DNA of 64,000 nucleotides from Bacillus badius NBRC 15713 (GTDB lineage: Bacteria > Bacillota > Bacilli > Bacillales > Domibacillaceae): contig NZ_BCVF01000009.1 of NCBI RefSeq assembly GCF_001591605.1, positions 53,904 through 117,903 of the forward strand, written 5' to 3'. Below, piece by piece: positions 1 through 8,034 of the stretch. The stretch's first letter is position 1. Every line of letters starts with the position of its first letter. A program made the translations under genes and the position numbers. Under the pieces are notes generated by a model that searched no databases, was not told where the DNA came from, and was given only the letters and a program-made list of their open reading frames with translations.

Positions 1-169
1 CCCGTTCGAGGATGTTATCTCCCAGGTCGACATAGGTGGTAATATGCGCGCCGCCTGTAAATGCCGGCAATAATTTCTGATCTGAAGGGTACAGATAAAA
101 GCGTTTAACACTTTCAGTTATTTGCTCGATCTTTCCTACGTACATTTCTATGTTTCCGATGACTCTCAT
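1..169 (-). CDS. Dimethylamine monooxygenase reductase subunit, PDR/VanB-type (partial, N-terminus only)
   Basis: Only the first 56 codons are inside the window; the gene continues beyond base 1. The start ATG at 169-167 follows a good AGGTGAAGG ribosome site. The visible peptide contains GKIEQITESVKRFYLYPSD and FTGGAHITTYVDLGDNIL, which match the beginning of the FAD/FMN-binding fold of phthalate-dioxygenase-reductase/VanB-type proteins (the GAH motif precedes the flavin-binding strand). In this family the protein passes electrons from NAD(P)H through flavin and a C-terminal 2Fe-2S domain to an oxygenase. It lies 42 bp downstream of a DmmA-like gene and a DUF3445 gene on the same strand, so the DmmB/DmmC-type role in dimethylamine N-demethylation is inferred from context. 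Cofactor residues are outside the window and cannot be checked. Confidence 0.75.
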   Translation of the reverse strand, partial: MRVIGNIEMYVGKIEQITESVKRFYLYPSDQKLLPAFTGGAHITTYVDLGDNILER

Positions 170-211
170 AACCTTCACCTCGGTCCTTTCTTCATTGTGA
201 GTACTATCCAG

Positions 212-709
212 TTAATTAGGGATAAATGGGTATCCTATATAGCCTTTGCGAACTTTAGAGAAAAACGGGCCAACTTCCATGTAAGCATCGCAGCGGGCGC
301 ACTGGACTTCATCGCCGTCGCTGATTTCACTGGTGTGATAGCATTTCATGCAGTAAATGTAGCGCCTCTTAGGGCCATATATAACGGTCTGGATTTCATC
401 TTCTGTAAATCCTGCTTCGGTGGCTTCGGCAAAAACAGTGGCCGCGTGATCCCAGTTTGAAGCGATGTACAGGTGAGTGCCCATCTTCTGGCTGTAGAGC
501 AGGGTGCGCAGGTCTTGAAGCTTGATAGCATCTTCAATTTCAAATGGCTCATAGTTCAGTTCTTCTTGTGAGTGTGCGGTTAAAGCTTGTTTCACATCGC
601 CGGCGGCTTTTTGATCGTAAATAATGAGGTGCTTTTTTCTTTTATCATTAAAGGAAAGCTTTTCTTTAATTGTTTCCGATTGGTCATACAACACTGGGCT
701 ATTATACAA
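212..709 (-). CDS. dmmA: Dimethylamine monooxygenase subunit DmmA-like
   Basis: 165 residues, start TTG at 709 with an AAAGGGAG ribosome site. The C-terminal half carries a CxxC...CxxC zinc-ribbon-like or rubredoxin-like knot (YCMKCYHTSEISDGDEVQCARC), then a hydrophobic tail. This resembles the DmmA family found beside heme-dependent N-demethylases. The N-terminal half is not recognisable by motif. It sits between the DUF3445 subunit gene (27 bp upstream) and the reductase gene (42 bp downstream), so the three are almost certainly one transcript and one complex. A role in electron transfer or in binding the tetrahydrofolate/amine product is known only by association in this family. The name rests on neighbourhood and the cysteine pattern. 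Confidence 0.7.
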   Translation of the reverse strand: MYNSPVLYDQSETIKEKLSFNDKRKKHLIIYDQKAAGDVKQALTAHSQEELNYEPFEIEDAIKLQDLRTLLYSQKMGTHLYIASNWDHAATVFAEATEAGFTEDEIQTVIYGPKRRYIYCMKCYHTSEISDGDEVQCARCDAYMEVGPFFSKVRKGYIGYPFIPN

Positions 710-736
710 AGTGCTTCTCCCTTTCTACTTGGTTTT

Positions 737-1711
737 TTACTTCACTTTCATACTGTTCATCAAGTTTTCAAGATACTCTACAGACTGAGGCAGGAAAGGC
801 GCCATCCCTTTGTACTCCGCCATATAATCTGGAATATCCGCGAGGTTGAAATAAGTGGTCTCCAGCCATTCCGGTCTCAGCACCAAGTCTTCTAATGGGA
901 GAAATTGTGTGTCTAAGACAAATAAAATGGCATTGCTTCGCGGCATACGGATGAACCATTGCTCTTCTACCCGAAGATGAACCAGCTTTCCGGCATTTTC
1001 CGCTGTTACTTTATCTCTTTCAGGTCCCCAGATATCCATCGTTTCATAATTGACATCCCAGCGGTCTGCCATGAGGTTCCAGTTTACCCGCGTTCTTGGC
1101 GCACCCGGCTCAATGGTCAGCAGGAACTTTCTGATTCTGTCAGTGAGTTCCACACCGTCCCGGCTGACAAACGGCACCGGCCCGTGTATTTCATTAAAGG
1201 ACATGCCAAGATTCCAGTTTGGCGAGAACAACGCCGCAAAGGATTCCTGGGCGACTTCTAAGTAGAAGTTGTCGTCTCGGTTGACCATTAACATAAAGTC
1301 ATTATGGAAATGACGGCCAATCATATCATAAGGCTCCAGTGAAAGGCTGGATTCATCGCCGAAAATGAAGGTTTCGGTTTCTCCAAGGATATGATTCGTG
1401 AATGTCCATTGATCGCCGTCTTTTTCCACGCTGAAATGCTCAGGATATTTGTTTATGGACAGATCGATTAACAGCTCCACAAACTCCCATTGCATTTCCA
1501 TTGTGTGCGGGAAGGACTGGTAGCGGACTTCCGGCTGTTCTTCCAGCATCTCCCGCTTCCGTTTGATTTGCACTTTGTACTCAGGCGTGATTTTCATAAA
1601 GTTTACTTTGTCTTCACTCAAAGCCACTAAGTCATTGGAATAACGGTAGGTCTTATTTTTAAAATTCGTAAATGGAAATGTAAACAGATCAAGATTAGTT
1701 GATTTAAACAT
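737..1711 (-). CDS. dmmD: Heme-dependent oxidative N-demethylase, catalytic subunit (DUF3445, DmmD-like)
   Basis: 324 residues, ATG at 1711 after AAAAAGGAGAG. The chain has the hallmarks of the DUF3445 family, whose characterised members bind heme in a PAS-like fold and oxidatively remove a methyl group from dimethylamine, giving methylamine and formaldehyde. Recognisable stretches are SLEPYDMIGRHFHNDFML, APRTRVNWNLMADRWDVN, VHLRVEEQWFIRMPRSNA and the terminal TYFNLADIPDYMAEYKGM. Full family length. It is followed by the DmmA-like and reductase genes and preceded by hemA with a 39-bp gap and no visible terminator, so it is probably transcribed from the sigma-54 promoter in front of hemA. The preferred amine cannot be read from sequence. 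Confidence 0.8.
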   Translation of the reverse strand: MFKSTNLDLFTFPFTNFKNKTYRYSNDLVALSEDKVNFMKITPEYKVQIKRKREMLEEQPEVRYQSFPHTMEMQWEFVELLIDLSINKYPEHFSVEKDGDQWTFTNHILGETETFIFGDESSLSLEPYDMIGRHFHNDFMLMVNRDDNFYLEVAQESFAALFSPNWNLGMSFNEIHGPVPFVSRDGVELTDRIRKFLLTIEPGAPRTRVNWNLMADRWDVNYETMDIWGPERDKVTAENAGKLVHLRVEEQWFIRMPRSNAILFVLDTQFLPLEDLVLRPEWLETTYFNLADIPDYMAEYKGMAPFLPQSVEYLENLMNSMKVK

Positions 1712-1750
1712 CTGATTCTCTCCTTTTTAAGTAAAAGTAACTTGTTGCTA

Positions 1751-3094
1751 TTAGCTTCCTGTATCTTTTAACAGGTGATGCGGAAATGCCTGTTCTGCCT
1801 CAAAGTCAAGCTTCAGCTCGCTTTTCAGTTCGAATATTCTGGAAATTAATTTCAGATATTCCACCTTTTTTTCAGGAGTCTCTTCCTGCGAAGCAATCTC
1901 TTTCAGCATAAGAATCGGCTGGCGGATGAGTTGATTGGAAATCATTTCTGTGTATTTCAAAATAACCTGCTTTTCTTTTTCAGAGAGGCCGGGGGATTTA
2001 TTTTGAATGTGCTTTATTGCCTCCGCCTTGATACCAGAAGCTTTTTCTTGCAGTTCTTGGATAAGGGGCGTAACAGGCAATGTTTTTCTCCACGCATGAA
2101 ATTCATTTACTTCATTTGCTATTAGCTGCTTGATCTTATTTGCCTCTCTTAACCGTTGCTGCCGGTTGGAAGCAATGATGTCATTTAAATGATCCAGGTC
2201 ATATAAATGAACATTGTCCAGTTCGCCAATTTTGGGATCTATGTTTCTTGGAACCCCGAGATCAATGAAAGTAAGAGGACGTTCTTTTCTTTTTCCTGCA
2301 AGGTTGATTACATCTGCTTTGTTCAGCAGATAATCCGCTTTATCGATAGAGCAAATGACTACATCAACTTGCTCCAGCAGCTGCAAGCACTGATCCAAAG
2401 GGGCAGCGTTCCCATTATGGACAGCGGCTAATTCTTCCGCTTTATTTAATGTGCGGTTTGTAAAAAACAGCTGGCTGCATCCTGCTTCCTTTAAGTGCCT
2501 GGCAGCTAACTTGTTCATCGTTCCTGCGCCAATGAGCAGGGCTTTTTTCCGCTCTAATGGAGGAGTTTTCTGCTTCAGCATTTGAATCGCTGCATAGCTG
2601 ATGGAAACCGCTTGCTTTCCTACGGCTGTTTGCGTATGCGCTCTTTTTCCAATCGTTATCGCCTGCTGAAAAAGACGGTTGAACAGCCGGCCGGTGTGAC
2701 CGCTCTCTTGGCTGTCGAAAAATGCCCGTTTAACCTGCCCGAGGATTTGCGCTTCCCCTATAACTAAGGAGTCTAGACCGCAAATGACGCTAAATAAATG
2801 AGCAACAGCCTCATCATTGGCTTTCACATAAACTGCTTTTTCGGCTGTGTGATAGTGTTTGGTCACTTTTTTCAGCAGCTTTTCTTTTACTAGCTTTGCT
2901 GCCAAACAAAGATTGTCTGCAGCTGCATAAATCTCTGTCCGGTTACATGTACTGAGAACCAAGCATTCTTTAATGACGGGATTAGAGATTAATTGAAGTT
3001 CCATCTCCTTCTTTTCGCGCATGTCAAAGTGCGTCTGTTCCCTGATGGTCAGGGGAGCCCGCTCATGATTTAACCCAATTGCCAAGATAGTCAA
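1751..3094 (-). CDS. hemA: Glutamyl-tRNA reductase
   Basis: 447 residues, the usual length for GluTR. It makes glutamate-1-semialdehyde from Glu-tRNA, the first committed step of C5 heme synthesis. Start chosen as TTG at 3094: it has a strong GGAAGGAGGG site and begins MTILAIGLNHERAP, the normal N-terminus; the reading frame stays open 23 codons further but that stretch overlaps the promoter. The catalytic-cysteine motif STCNRTEIY is near residue 50, a Rossmann motif (LLIGAGTMNKLAARHL) begins about residue 185, and the helical dimerisation domain ends the chain. In Bacillus the housekeeping hemA normally opens a hemAXCDBL operon; none of those genes is here. Instead it heads a dimethylamine monooxygenase operon and has its own sigma-54 promoter. 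Inferred to be a second, inducible copy supplying heme to the neighbouring heme enzyme. Confidence 0.95.
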   Translation of the reverse strand: MTILAIGLNHERAPLTIREQTHFDMREKKEMELQLISNPVIKECLVLSTCNRTEIYAAADNLCLAAKLVKEKLLKKVTKHYHTAEKAVYVKANDEAVAHLFSVICGLDSLVIGEAQILGQVKRAFFDSQESGHTGRLFNRLFQQAITIGKRAHTQTAVGKQAVSISYAAIQMLKQKTPPLERKKALLIGAGTMNKLAARHLKEAGCSQLFFTNRTLNKAEELAAVHNGNAAPLDQCLQLLEQVDVVICSIDKADYLLNKADVINLAGKRKERPLTFIDLGVPRNIDPKIGELDNVHLYDLDHLNDIIASNRQQRLREANKIKQLIANEVNEFHAWRKTLPVTPLIQELQEKASGIKAEAIKHIQNKSPGLSEKEKQVILKYTEMISNQLIRQPILMLKEIASQEETPEKKVEYLKLISRIFELKSELKLDFEAEQAFPHHLLKDTGS

Positions 3095-3146
3095 AGTATC
3101 CCTCCTTCCAATAATTTTTGTGAAATCGTTTTCTTGATTCAGTAGT

Positions 3147-3162
3147 TGCAATATCCGTGCCA
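3147..3162 (-). promoter_or_regulatory. Sigma-54 (-24/-12) promoter for hemA-dmm operon
   Basis: The minus strand reads TGGCACGGATATTGCA, matching the sigma-54 consensus TGGCACrnnnnTTGCw at every fixed position, with GG and GC separated by exactly 10 bases. Expected transcription start is about 12 bases downstream, leaving roughly a 40-base leader before the TTG of hemA. Upstream (3228-3255) is an A+T-rich stretch with interleaved TTTCA/GAAA half-sites, a candidate activator site. The activator is presumably the divergent sigma-54 regulator at 5143. Confidence 0.88.
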
Positions 3163-3267
3163 AGCGTTATTTTCGAAGAATGCCAGGCTGCATCAGGATA
3201 AGTGAGCTTTGCATTCGCCTGGATGATTTCAATTTGGAAATTTTATTTCAAAAGTAAATTTTCCGGA

Positions 3268-4692
3268 TTAAACAGCGTCGTTGCTTTTGGACGGCAAAGA
3301 AGTGCTGGTCACGCTTAGATCGGCATCATACGAAAAGATGTACTTGGCTGAAACGTAATAGCATATCCCTGCCGCAAAGTATGCCGGAATCCCAGCGGAC
3401 ATATAGTAGAACAAGCTGCTCGACGTATCAGCTACCGGATTGTACAAGCTCCAATACACCACCGTGCCAATGATAAAGCTTACAATGGCGGATGGGTTCA
3501 CTCCTCGCCAGTAATAATAGCTTCCGTTTGTATCGTAAAGATCCCGGATGGAAATCTTCTGTTTTTTTACGAAGAAAAAGTCAGCAATGACGATTCCTCC
3601 AAATATCGCCATGATATAGGAAATCACAGTGATGAAAGATCCGAACGCATCGTAAAAAGAAGCGCTTAACAATAACAGGACAGTCGGTATCGCCGTTGCC
3701 ATGGCCGCCGTCCAGGATTTCTTTGGAAACACGGTTTTAAAGCTGATTGCTTGTGAATACATCAGGAAGGTTCCTGCCGTGATATTTCCAAGGGTAAGCA
3801 GCAAAAGGCCGATAATGCCAATCCATGTGCCGCCGATCGCGAACATCCAATCAGTTGGATCTAAGGAGGCCACTACTAGTGCCGCCAGGGCTCCCAATAT
3901 TACAGCGACATTCACGATAATCCCGTAGCTGAAGAATCCGGCTTTAAACGCGGACTTTTCACTCTTGGCCAGCCTGCTGTATTGGCCGAGATAAGGAAGC
4001 CAGGAGAACCCAAGCCCGATATTGATTTCTAACGCTGTAATAAGTGAGCGGGAATGCTCATCATAAGGTTCAGGCGGCGATAAAGAGAATATTTTATCCA
4101 GTCCTTGCCCGAGCATTAAAAGGGCGATGAGACCTAAAGTCATCAATAAAATCGCTGGAACGCCTATTAAATTGAATTTGCGCATGACTAGCGGTCCTTG
4201 AAAAGTGATCAAAAAGACAATGGCAAAGATGATGATGGCAAAGAAAGGCGCTCCGGTTGTCCTAGTTGTGAAAAATTCCGGCAGGCCCGCCACAGAAGCA
4301 ATCTTGACCAATGCTTGTCCCGCCATAAAGAAGGCAATGGACATGTAGCCGATCGTAAGGAACATGAAGATAAAATAAAAGATATTTGAGCCTAAGTAAC
4401 CCAGCGCACTGCGGAAACCGATGAAAGTATCCACGCCGTACCTGGAAAAAAGAAGAATGATCGGCGCAATTAACAGGAAAGGCAAGGCATTTCCAAACAA
4501 AATGGACGCGATGGCTTCTTGCGCGCTGAGCATCATCCCCGTATATCCGCCTACAAGTATGCAGATACAAGAAATGCCGATTCCCACTTGAATGAGAACC
4601 AAATCCCAAAAGCCAAACACGCGGTCACTTTTTTGTGCAGGCAGAAAGCCAAAGGCTACATCTTTTGAAATAGCGGAATTGTTTTTACTCAT
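3268..4692 (-). CDS. NCS1-family permease (cytosine/purine permease-like)
   Basis: 474 residues with about 12 hydrophobic segments; ATG at 4692 after GGAGGTTAAA. The first membrane segments (FGFWDLVLIQVGIGISCICILVGG) and the FLTIGYMS/GLGFSWLPYLGQYSRLA regions resemble the nucleobase:cation symporter-1 family. Family substrates include cytosine, purines, hydantoins, thiamine and some small N-containing compounds. Here the gene lies between hemA and a 66-residue membrane protein, downstream of a sigma-54 promoter shared with the latter, so the substrate is more likely an amine-yielding compound than a nucleobase; that is inference. A weak hairpin (4719-4740) separates it from the upstream small gene. 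No SLC-specific substrate residues could be assigned. Confidence 0.85.
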   Translation of the reverse strand: MSKNNSAISKDVAFGFLPAQKSDRVFGFWDLVLIQVGIGISCICILVGGYTGMMLSAQEAIASILFGNALPFLLIAPIILLFSRYGVDTFIGFRSALGYLGSNIFYFIFMFLTIGYMSIAFFMAGQALVKIASVAGLPEFFTTRTTGAPFFAIIIFAIVFLITFQGPLVMRKFNLIGVPAILLMTLGLIALLMLGQGLDKIFSLSPPEPYDEHSRSLITALEINIGLGFSWLPYLGQYSRLAKSEKSAFKAGFFSYGIIVNVAVILGALAALVVASLDPTDWMFAIGGTWIGIIGLLLLTLGNITAGTFLMYSQAISFKTVFPKKSWTAAMATAIPTVLLLLSASFYDAFGSFITVISYIMAIFGGIVIADFFFVKKQKISIRDLYDTNGSYYYWRGVNPSAIVSFIIGTVVYWSLYNPVADTSSSLFYYMSAGIPAYFAAGICYYVSAKYIFSYDADLSVTSTSLPSKSNDAV

Positions 4693-4759
4693 TTTAACCT
4701 CCGGGTATTTTTATTTAGCAGGTGACGGGCATTTCACCTGGCTATAGAGCATTAAGGCT

Positions 4760-4960
4760 TTAGAAAATAACAAACAGCAAGAATACTGAAATTGCCCCGA
4801 TTATCGCCAATTCGGGAATGGTATGGCTGATTCTCATTTTGTCAGCATTGGCTTCTTCTTGCTCGTAGCTTTGAATCCGGTCATGCAGGTCGGTATACAA
4901 ACTCTTTACAAATGTATCTGCAGATGCCATATTTTTTTCAATCATGCTTTCTTTTTTCAA
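4760..4960 (-). CDS. 66-residue single-pass membrane protein
   Basis: Start TTG at 4960 after AGAGGGGGAAG. Residues 1-45 are hydrophilic and helix-prone (DTFVKSLYTDLHDRIQSYEQEE), residues 47-65 form one membrane segment (ELAIIGAISVFLLFVIF), giving a probable N-in tail-anchored protein. No family was recognised. It is the first gene after the sigma-54 promoter at 5013-5028 and directly precedes the NCS1 permease, an arrangement like that of small accessory subunits of secondary transporters. Whether it binds the permease is inference. Codon use and spacing look like a real gene rather than leader RNA. Confidence 0.65.
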   Translation of the reverse strand: MKKESMIEKNMASADTFVKSLYTDLHDRIQSYEQEEANADKMRISHTIPELAIIGAISVFLLFVIF

Positions 4961-5012
4961 CAGAACTTCCCCCTCTTTACAATGATTAGAATATTGAGAT
5001 TTATTTTAATAT

Positions 5013-5028
5013 TGCAACTTCCGTGCCG
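5013..5028 (-). promoter_or_regulatory. Sigma-54 (-24/-12) promoter for small membrane protein-permease operon
   Basis: The minus strand reads CGGCACGGAAGTTGCA: GGCAC and TTGCA with the exact GG-N10-GC spacing. The start codon lies about 55 bases downstream. Upstream, 5080-5104 holds an 11-base palindrome TGAAATTTTCA followed by TTGAAA, similar in type to the TTTCA/GAAA-rich stretch in front of the hemA promoter. Both could bind the regulator encoded divergently at 5143. Confidence 0.88.
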
Positions 5029-5142
5029 TCTGAAAACCCTTACAAAACAGCTTTCTACAAAAAACGCATTTCCATTTATGAAATTTTCATTTAAAATTGA
5101 AATACCCTTGGGGGATAAAATGGGGGGAAGGTGTTGATTTAC

Positions 5143-7017
5143 GTGCATACTGTCCTTACTGATGTGTTACAGTCAACTCTTTTGAGGATATATGATGAAT
5201 TGATAATCACGGATGAGCACGGATTTATAATTGAAAATTTCGGAAAATTTCTAAAAATTAAAGAAAACACATGTGATTTGGCCGGCATGAACTTATTCGA
5301 GATTGGGAAAACAACTTTTTATAATGAAACATCCCTGGACGAGCTGGTGAATGAAGAGAAAAGGTCGATTATCCAAACGACTTGGAATAACCAAAGAATC
5401 CTGATCACTTATTATCCGGCGCATGAACTGGACGGCAAAAAATATTGCACATGGGGACTTAAAGCTCTTTCGAGAAGCGACAGTATTTTAATGGAAAACG
5501 TTGTGGAAGATAAAATTGATTTTTCTAAATCGCTCCCGAAAGACATTTCCAGGCTGTTTATTGTGAAGAGCCAAAAAATGATGGATGTTTTGAGCACGGT
5601 TGAAATGGCCGCAAAAGTTTCGTCCTCGGTTCTTTTGCTGGGGGAATCCGGAGTGGGCAAGGAAGTCATAGCACGGGCCATTCACGATCTCGGCATTCGA
5701 AAAAGCAAGCCGTTTATCGCCGTGAACTGCGGAGCCATTCCTGAAAACCTGCTGGAAAGCGAACTGTTTGGCTATGAGGAAGGGGCCTTTAGCGGTGCAA
5801 GGAAGAGCGGCGCGCTGGGCAAGTTTGAACTGGCGAATAAAGGAGTTCTTTTTCTCGATGAAATCGGCGAGATGCCGATCAATCTCCAGGTGAAATTGCT
5901 GAGGGTTCTGCAGGAAAGGGAAGTCACCCGTTTGGGAAGCTCGGATACCGTCAAACTTGATATCCAAATTATTGCGGCTACCAATAAGGATATTAAAAGC
6001 CTGGTGAATAAAGGGAAATTCAGGGAAGATCTCTACTATCGCCTCAATGTGATTCCTATAAAGATTCCCGCATTGAGGGAAAGAATTGAAGAACTCCCTT
6101 ATTTAATTAGCTTCTTTTTGCATAAATACAATGGTCTGTATGACAGGGCTATTCAAATTAATCAAGATGCCATTGATTTGATGTCGATCTATGAATGGCC
6201 GGGAAACATCAGGCAGCTTGAAAATGTGATTGAGAGAATGGTTGTGACAAGCAAAGAGGCGATAGTAGATGCTTCTGCGGTTCAGGAATTTTTCCCGCTT
6301 GAGCAAGAGGCTGCGCAAGCATCGCCGCCCATATTTAATCACCTGATGCCGCTTCAAGAAGCGATGGATCTCGTGGAAGAACAATTAATCAATATGGCTA
6401 TGGAAAAATACAAGTCGATTAAATTGGCAGCCAAGGTACTCGATGTCAGCCAGCCTACAATGAGCAGAAAGTATAAGAAGATTTTGGCGAAACTGTCGGA
6501 ACAGACCGCAGTCCCGTCTGCAAAAAGAGATATCCTCGAAAATCAGCTGAATACCCGGCTGCGCTCCGTGGCCATAGCTACAGCGGCCATCATACAGCCG
6601 GAAGAAGTTAGCGAATTAAAGAGGGAACCTTCTTTCTCCAATCCGATCTTTCAAAAGCTGCAGAGCCAGCTGACGATGATCAGAAAACAGGCAGGGGGCA
6701 TTAAATGGGCTTTCATTTTCGATATGGTTGACAATAAAATGTTTAGGACGCTGGCTGCGGACAAAGACTTTACCATGCAGCCTGGGCAATTATACGAAGG
6801 AACGCCGGAATTTGCAAAAGTAGCTGCCGATGCAGTGAAGGGACGGGTCGGAGTAACCAAGCTATATAGAGATATCTATGGCGAATGGAAAACAAGCCTC
6901 GCGCCAGTGATAGACGCTACAGGCAAAGTCATTGCGCTGATTGGCTATGACTACAGCAAAGAGTACATTGATTCTGAATTAGGCAAGATGGGAAGAGTCC
7001 TGAAAATTAATATTTGA
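5143..7017 (+). CDS. Sigma-54-dependent transcriptional activator (PAS-AAA+-HTH plus C-terminal sensor-like domain)
   Basis: About 624 residues. GTG at 5143 is preferred because GGGAAGGTG ends 9 bases upstream; in-frame GTG 5131 is an alternative. Order: PAS-like N-terminus (1-110); AAA+ domain with Walker A GESGVGKE, sigma-54-contact loop GAFSGA and Walker B VLFLDEIGEM; a Fis-type helix-turn-helix (KLAAKVLDVSQPTMSRKY) near 430-460; then an unusual ~150-residue extension (MIRKQAGGIKWAFIFDMVDNK ... GKVIALIGYDYSKE) that looks like a Cache/PDC-type ligand domain. Most family members end at the HTH. It is divergent from the amine operon, whose two sigma-54 promoters it most likely activates. The inducer is probably an amine, bound by the PAS or C-terminal domain; that is inference. 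Confidence 0.9.
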   Translation: MHTVLTDVLQSTLLRIYDELIITDEHGFIIENFGKFLKIKENTCDLAGMNLFEIGKTTFYNETSLDELVNEEKRSIIQTTWNNQRILITYYPAHELDGKKYCTWGLKALSRSDSILMENVVEDKIDFSKSLPKDISRLFIVKSQKMMDVLSTVEMAAKVSSSVLLLGESGVGKEVIARAIHDLGIRKSKPFIAVNCGAIPENLLESELFGYEEGAFSGARKSGALGKFELANKGVLFLDEIGEMPINLQVKLLRVLQEREVTRLGSSDTVKLDIQIIAATNKDIKSLVNKGKFREDLYYRLNVIPIKIPALRERIEELPYLISFFLHKYNGLYDRAIQINQDAIDLMSIYEWPGNIRQLENVIERMVVTSKEAIVDASAVQEFFPLEQEAAQASPPIFNHLMPLQEAMDLVEEQLINMAMEKYKSIKLAAKVLDVSQPTMSRKYKKILAKLSEQTAVPSAKRDILENQLNTRLRSVAIATAAIIQPEEVSELKREPSFSNPIFQKLQSQLTMIRKQAGGIKWAFIFDMVDNKMFRTLAADKDFTMQPGQLYEGTPEFAKVAADAVKGRVGVTKLYRDIYGEWKTSLAPVIDATGKVIALIGYDYSKEYIDSELGKMGRVLKINI

Positions 7018-7030
7018 TAAAAAAGCCATC

Positions 7031-7088
7031 GGTTCGTTGAGCGGACCTCCACTCCCTTTTATAGCGCACAGGAACCGCTCAATGAACC
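7031..7088 (+). repeat. Inverted repeat after sigma-54 activator
   Basis: GGTTCGTTGAGCGG at 7031-7044 pairs with CCGCTCAATGAACC at 7075-7088 (14 bp with one G-T pair, 30-base loop). It begins 13 bases after the activator stop. There is no T-run, so it is either a weak terminator or an RNA-stabilising stem. The remaining 200 bases before the next gene contain no recognised site. Confidence 0.5.
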
Positions 7089-7304
7089 GTGTGGTGTTAA
7101 GGACAAGAATGGATGGATCGGGCGGCATTTGTGCCCTCCTTATAGCCTATTTTACAATATATAACATTAAAGGGTTTCTCTGCTTAACGTTTTTGTTTTG
7201 ATAACGATGCAGGTTTGCAGATGAGCAGATAACGAGTGGATGAGTCTTCTGTATAGGGCTTTATAGTAATGTACGATATATAAAAATCAAAAGGATGATG
7301 ATTC

Positions 7305-7613
7305 ATGATACTAGAAGCTGCCATGCTTCAGGTAAAGCAAGGAAGAGAAAGTGAATTTGAGAAAACGTTCAAGCAAGCTTCTGCCATTATTTCATCAATG
7401 AAGGGGTATGTGAACCATACTCTTCATAAATGTATGGAAGCACAGGGAAAGTATCTGCTTTTAGTCAATTGGGAAACGTTAGAAGACCATACCGTGGGAT
7501 TTAGGCAATCTCAGGATTATCAAGAGTGGAAACGGCTATTGCATCATTTTTATGACCCATTTCCAGTGGTGGAGCATTTTGAACATGTCGATCTGGCGGA
7601 GAGATCGGTATAA
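7305..7613 (+). CDS. Antibiotic biosynthesis monooxygenase (ABM) family protein
   Basis: 102 residues; ATG at 7305 after an AAAAGGATGATG site. A ferredoxin-like ABM domain covers the whole chain: MLQVKQGRESEFEKTFKQA at the start, then YLLLVNWETLEDHTVGFRQS and the closing HHFYDPFPVVEHFE. Members are small dimeric proteins that include heme-degrading and quinone monooxygenases and many of unknown function. No heme-ligand histidine could be assigned with confidence. Monocistronic, with its own terminator at 7747-7778. Confidence 0.8.
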   Translation: MILEAAMLQVKQGRESEFEKTFKQASAIISSMKGYVNHTLHKCMEAQGKYLLLVNWETLEDHTVGFRQSQDYQEWKRLLHHFYDPFPVVEHFEHVDLAERSV

Positions 7614-7746
7614 ATTCATTTTCATGCTTGGAGGTTGGGAGGAAGAGCACCGGGGACAGATCAGAAAACGTTCGATGGTATGGTGAGGCTAAGAAGGTAC
7701 TTTCAAGCCATATCTTGTTAGAGGTCCCATACAAAGTTCATTGTCA

Positions 7747-7783
7747 AAAGCTACATAATAACCATTATGTAGCTTTTGTTTAT
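7747..7783 (+). terminator. Rho-independent terminator
   Basis: AAAAGCTACATAATA, 4-base loop ACCA (approximately), then TATGTAGCTTTTGTTT. A strong symmetric hairpin flanked by A-run and T-run, so it may act in both directions. It ends the ABM gene transcript. Confidence 0.8.
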
Positions 7784-7785
7784 GG

Positions 7786-7929
7786 ATAGGTCGGTTGCTT
7801 CCCACTCCAGGCGCTTCGCTTTCCTCGGGGCGGGCGGTGAGCCTCCTCGGCGCTAAGGCTCCTGCGGGGTCTCACCTGTCCCGCAGGTCCCGCTGGAGTC
7901 TTCACACCTTCCATTCCAATCAACCGAAG
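7786..7929 (+). repeat. Bacillaceae-type intergenic repeat, copy 1
   Basis: About 145 bases running from TGGATAGGTCGGTTGCTT to TCCATTCCAATCAACC, with a G+C-rich centre containing GCTCCTGCGGGGTCTCACC and its partial complement. The second copy at 8035-8178 is about 95 percent identical by eye. Similar elements are scattered between genes in many Bacillus-related genomes. No coding potential; the imperfect internal complementarity suggests a folded RNA or DNA cruciform. Confidence 0.8.
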
Positions 7930-8034
7930 TATAAAAAGAGGACAGCCATATGGCTATAGCGGTTTGAAAATGGAATCATCCTGCCGTTATCAAGCGGCTG
8001 AATGAAACATCATCTGTGCTTTTTATTTTGTATG

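Noticed and set aside
4719..4740. Hairpin between the small membrane protein and the permease as a full terminator
   Set aside because: The stem is only 7 bp and not followed by a T-run; the permease lacks another promoter, so read-through is more likely.
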